A stretch of 30,717 bases of DNA from Branchiostoma floridae (Eukaryota; Chordata; Leptocardii; Amphioxiformes; Branchiostomatidae), in assembly GCF_000003815.2 (NCBI RefSeq), contig NC_049980.1, forward strand, positions 34,603,059-34,633,775. The letters are read 5' to 3'. A program made the translations under genes and the position numbers. Of this stretch, positions 28,030-30,717 are shown in pieces. Every line of letters begins with the position of its first letter. The first letter of the stretch is position 1. The notes below the pieces were generated by a model that saw only the letters and a program-made list of their open reading frames with translations, was not told where the DNA came from and did no database searches.

Positions 28030-28320
28030 TAGGTGCACAAATCTTGACTGCACAACTGCACAAATCTTGGGTGCACAACTGCACAAATCTTGGGTGCACA
28101 ACTGCACAAATCTTGGGTGCACAACAGTCAAGTAGAACGTCAGCAAAATAAGAAGAGAGAAGAAAGAGTGCTCAATGATATGCTGTGTGCTTAGGTGTGC
28201 GATCATTAACAAAATACCTTTAGATACTTAACATTGCACAAATGCACCAACAGTCCACAATGAAATGCATAGCTCCAATTTTGGGTGCACAAGAGTGCAT
28301 ACACACCCAGCAAACCCAGT
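28030..28320 (+). repeat. 23-bp minisatellite in a GGTGCAC-rich repeat
   Basis: TGCACAACTGCACAAATCTT occurs in units starting at 28049, 28072, 28095 and 28118 (period 23). Downstream, TTTTGGGTGCACAAGAGTGC ... ACACCCAGCAAACCCAGTG at 28274-28322 matches a segment near 480-515. The whole is therefore probably one dispersed element with an internal minisatellite. Confidence 0.85.
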
Positions 28321-28405
28321 GCTACCAATGGCATGGACTGGGAATATGGTAGAAAGATTCTGCCTGCGATGTTCAGCTCAAAATTGAAATCGGCAGAGCC
28401 ATCAT

Positions 28406-28590
28406 CAGTTGGCTGCACAGAATAAACCATCCCCTTTTATATTCAGTCTGTCCGTGACACTGTTCAGTTGGCTGCACAGAATAAAGCACCCCCTTTTATA
28501 TTCAGTCTGTCCGTGACACTGTTCAGTTGGCTGCACAGAATAAAGCACCCCCTTTATATTCAGTGTGTCCGTGACACTGTTCAGTCTCCA
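28406..28590 (+). repeat. 59-bp minisatellite, just over 3 copies
   Basis: CAGTTGGCTGCACAGAATAA starts at 28406, 28465 and 28524, and a fourth unit begins at 28582 before diverging. Copies 2 and 3 differ by one base in a C/T run. The period of 59 rotates the reading frame, which explains the staggered frames on the minus strand (28206-28626). Confidence 0.92.
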
Positions 28591-28684
28591 GGTCAGCTCT
28601 CCTGGTGCTGCCAAATTGTCTGACACCGAGCCAGAAGTCGCTCAACCAGAGGCTGATGCAGCTTCTGCTGTGGTTGCCCAATGA
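28540..28684 (+). CDS. Short Ala/Glu/Pro-rich open frame, possible terminal exon
   Basis: In the frame ending with TGA at 28682-28684 the last part reads SPGAAKLSDTEPEVAQPEAD then AASAVVAQ and stop. The frame is open back to the TAA within the minisatellite at about 28540. A plausible acceptor lies at CACTGTTCAG (about 28583) or at CAGGTCAG (about 28594). The composition resembles a real protein C-terminus more than repeat translation, but it is only about 30 residues. It could be a last exon, a transposon gag remnant, or chance. It is shorter than 60 codons. Confidence 0.25.
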
Positions 28685-28765
28685 TGTAGTTCCTATGCTA
28701 TATTAGGAAATGCGCCAGAAGTTGAACAAATTTGGTGCCCTCAAACAAAACGTGTTGCAACAGCA

Positions 28766-28950
28766 ATGTTCCAACGTCCGAATCAGGTATTCAAATTGCC
28801 AACCGTGCCGTATTCGGCCCGTTTGAAATGGTTCGATTTACTCGAAGAGAGCCTATGTGATACGCCTTTCGAACCTGTGCGATACGGAAGTGTACGGCCC
28901 GGTCCGGAACACCGGTATCGAACATTTTCGCGTCACATATATGACATAGA
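28766..28950 (+). other. CpG-rich open segment of unknown nature
   Basis: An unusually CpG-rich stretch for this window (TTCGGCCC, GTACGGCCCGGTCCGG, CCGGTATCG, TTTTCGCG) lies in one open frame containing FQRPNQVFKLPTVPYSARLK and CDTPFEPVRYGSVRPGP. It has no recognised domain and no good splice sites, and it abuts the long tandem unit starting at 28951. It could be a recent transposon fragment not yet depleted of CpG, or an exon of an unknown gene. Confidence 0.25.
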
Positions 28951-29800
28951 GTGTAATATTACCAGCTGCTGCTGTGCCGTAAGCATGTGTTACGGTATAT
29001 AGATACAGATATATTGTATATCTACGCTATGCCTGAGCCATGATAACATTTGATGCGAGTGTTCAGATCCGGTCCATATCTTACGGTATCCCACGGGATT
29101 TCATCAGACGCACTGCACTAACCTGCATATTCAGGTGGTATCTCAAGCCCTAATGCTATATACTTATGTTATCATACATATCTGATATGTATTCCCTATA
29201 TTGTGCTATATAGTACAGTAGAGGCATCTTTGCTGGATAGTTTTGCAGATAGATGTGTGAAAGTTAGGTGTGACGGGTCGTTCAGTGTAATATTACCAGC
29301 TGCTGCCGTGCCGTGTGCATGCAAAGCTGGTGTGTTACGGTATAGAGATACAGATATATTGTATATCATTCTACGCTATACCTGAGCCATGATAACATTT
29401 GATGCGAGTGTTCAGATCCGGTCCATATCTTACGGTATCCCACGGGATTTCATCAGACGCACTGCACTAACCTGCATATTCAGGTGGTATCTCGAGCCCT
29501 AATGCTATACTTATGTTATCATACATATCTGATATGTTTTCCCTATATTGTGCTATATAGTACAGTAGAGGCATCTTTGCTGGATAGTTTTGCAGATAGA
29601 TGTGTGAAAGTTAGGTGTGACGGGTCGTTCAGTGTAATATTACCAGCTGCTGCTGTGCAGTGCGTATGCAAAGCTGGTGTGTTACGGTATAGAGATACAG
29701 ATAATATAGATATTCATATATATACGCTATGCTTGAGCCATGATAACATTTGATGCGAGTGTTCAGATCCGGTCCATATCTTGCGGTGTCCCATGGGCTT
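28951..29800 (+). repeat. Long tandem repeat, units of about 334-347 bp
   Basis: GTGTAATATTACCAGCTGCT marks unit starts at 28951, 29285 and 29632. Units 1 and 2 are nearly identical and each contains TTGATGCGAGTGTTCAGATC, ATCTTACGGTATCCCACGGG and CTGCACTAACCTGCATATTC followed by a family A terminus. The third unit keeps the first part to about 29800, then departs; a distant continuation (CTATACTTTTGTAATCATAC..ATCTGTTACGTATTC) reappears near 30080-30115. Identical translated segments at 29203-29385 and 29484-29753 are due to the repeat. Confidence 0.93.
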
Positions 29801-30229
29801 CCATCAAACTCACCGCATGCACTACTGTCAGGAATGTGAAGGACAGATTCAGATGCTGGAACTGACTGATGTTGTTATAATGTTTTCATTTGAGGATATC
29901 GATTTTTACAAACTTCTGGTGTATTTGAATTATATAATATTATACTTACAACACTATATTAAGTACTTAACATCACCCCTAGTCCCAACCCTCCCGTGGG
30001 TCAGATCGTCGTCTGACTGGTACCTTGGTATAGAATACATCCTGTAGTATTCTTGATGTACATTTTTGTACAATGGTATTCTATACTTTTGTAATCATAC
30101 CTATCTGTTACGTATTCTTCATATTACGGATATCTTATATGTAAGTTTAGCAGATGCCTTTAGCCACTGGATTTCTGGCAAACTGTCACTTATAGAGGTT
30201 GATTCATTCCCTTTAAATCTTGTTAATTC
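29801..30229. other. Divergent third-unit region, no gene seen
   Basis: About 270 bases replace the family A end found in the first two units, then unit-like sequence resumes near 30080. The short frames here are not supported as genes. Confidence 0.35.
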
Positions 30230-30235
30230 GTTGCC

Positions 30236-30687
30236 ACTGGAACCTTCAAACAAAATTACTAATCTAACACCGGGATTGACGTCAATAGAATTACAAGTCA
30301 GATGATCAAAGGGGTCTGATAAATTGGCTGTAATTTCAATTATGGAAGAACGGCCACAAAGTAATTAAAGCACTGATTGCTGTTCGTGCGAAGCTTACTT
30401 TATTTCTTTTCATTCCTAGTGTTATATCAAATGGCAGCTTTTAACTTAAGGAACTCTTGATTTAGAATCATAATTTAATCTTACATCAGGGATAACATTG
30501 ATAGAATTAAGAGACATACCATATTCGAAGGATTGATTTTGCTGTAATTTCTATTTAGAAAGAACAGCCATGATTGCGTTGCTGATTTGCTGTTGACTGC
30601 AAATCTAAATTTATTTTGTTTCATTGTTTTATATCAAGCAGCCCGTGTGAGGAACTCATAATTGGAACTCATGATTCATTGCCACTG
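30236..30687 (+). repeat. Diverged tandem pair, about 215-bp unit
   Basis: AATCT.ACA.C.GGGAT followed by ATAGAATTA, GGCTGTAATTTC/TGCTGTAATTTC, GAA.GAAC.GCCA, ATT.GCTGTT and TTATATCAA occurs at about 30260-30437 and 30477-30640 (landmark CTGTAATTT at 30328 and 30542). Confidence 0.6.
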
Positions 30688-30717
30688 CAGGGCTCGAAGA
30701 AGATTACTACTCTGTGT
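30688..30717. mobile_element. Possible element left end, cut by window edge
   Basis: CAGGGCTCGAAG at 30688-30699 matches the first 11 bases of family A, then diverges. The rest lies beyond the window, so this may be a related family or chance. Confidence 0.3.

Noticed and set aside
28049-28125. CRISPR-like regularly spaced repeat
   Set aside because: The 23-bp units are contiguous with no unique spacers, and the context is eukaryotic; this is a minisatellite.
29203-29753. Two near-identical predicted proteins containing LDSFADRCVKVRCDGSF
   Set aside because: They are the same part of a tandem unit of about 340 bp. The similarity to the LINE remnant near 14000 suggests mobile-element origin, not a duplicated gene.

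Overview
The window looks like a eukaryotic, animal genomic contig: one 100-base assembly gap, very low coding density, short exons with GT donors, and many degraded transposable elements and diverged tandem repeats. The mixture of tRNA-derived SINEs, LINE 3' ends, small hAT-like inverted-repeat elements and a Penelope-like fragment fits an invertebrate deuterostome. Amphioxus (Branchiostoma) is my best guess, from general resemblance only; nothing in the sequence proves it.

On the plus strand there are three segments that read like real protein-coding exons: about 3024-3263 (ATG at 3084), about 5221-5364, and 25615-25830. All three can be read in phase 0, so they could belong to one plus-strand gene with a roughly 20 kb intron. 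I do not recognise the protein family. A possible 9-base microexon lies at 27151-27159, and a short Ala/Pro/Glu-rich open frame ends in a stop at 28684.

Layout. 0-5.4 kb: exons 1 and 2 with two tRNA-SINEs and two copies of a 322-337 bp inverted-repeat element (family A). 5.6-7.4 kb: a miniature element fragment, a nested hAT-like element, a LINE 3' end with readable reverse-transcriptase C-terminus, and a Penelope-like inverted repeat with a hammerhead-like core. 7.9-9.2 kb: diverged tandem repeats around the gap. 9.5-13 kb: a SINE, three further inverted-repeat elements and a degenerate array. 13-18 kb: minisatellites, LINE remnants, a two-module higher-order array (16.44-17.37 kb) and a SINE. 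18-22.2 kb: a third family A copy inserted in a long array, a LINE 3' end, and an element with a perfect 8-bp target duplication. 23-27 kb: dense local duplications around exon 3, including an array that multiplies the end of the exon and its splice donor. 28-30.7 kb: short tandem arrays and units of about 340 bp that contain a family A end.

The most interesting signal is at 25811-26850. The last 20 bases of exon 3 plus its donor are repeated seven more times. In six of those copies exactly 20 bases lie between an AG acceptor-like site and a GT donor, most with a pyrimidine-rich lead-in. This is either an array of candidate microexons or an array of decoy splice sites made by tandem duplication.
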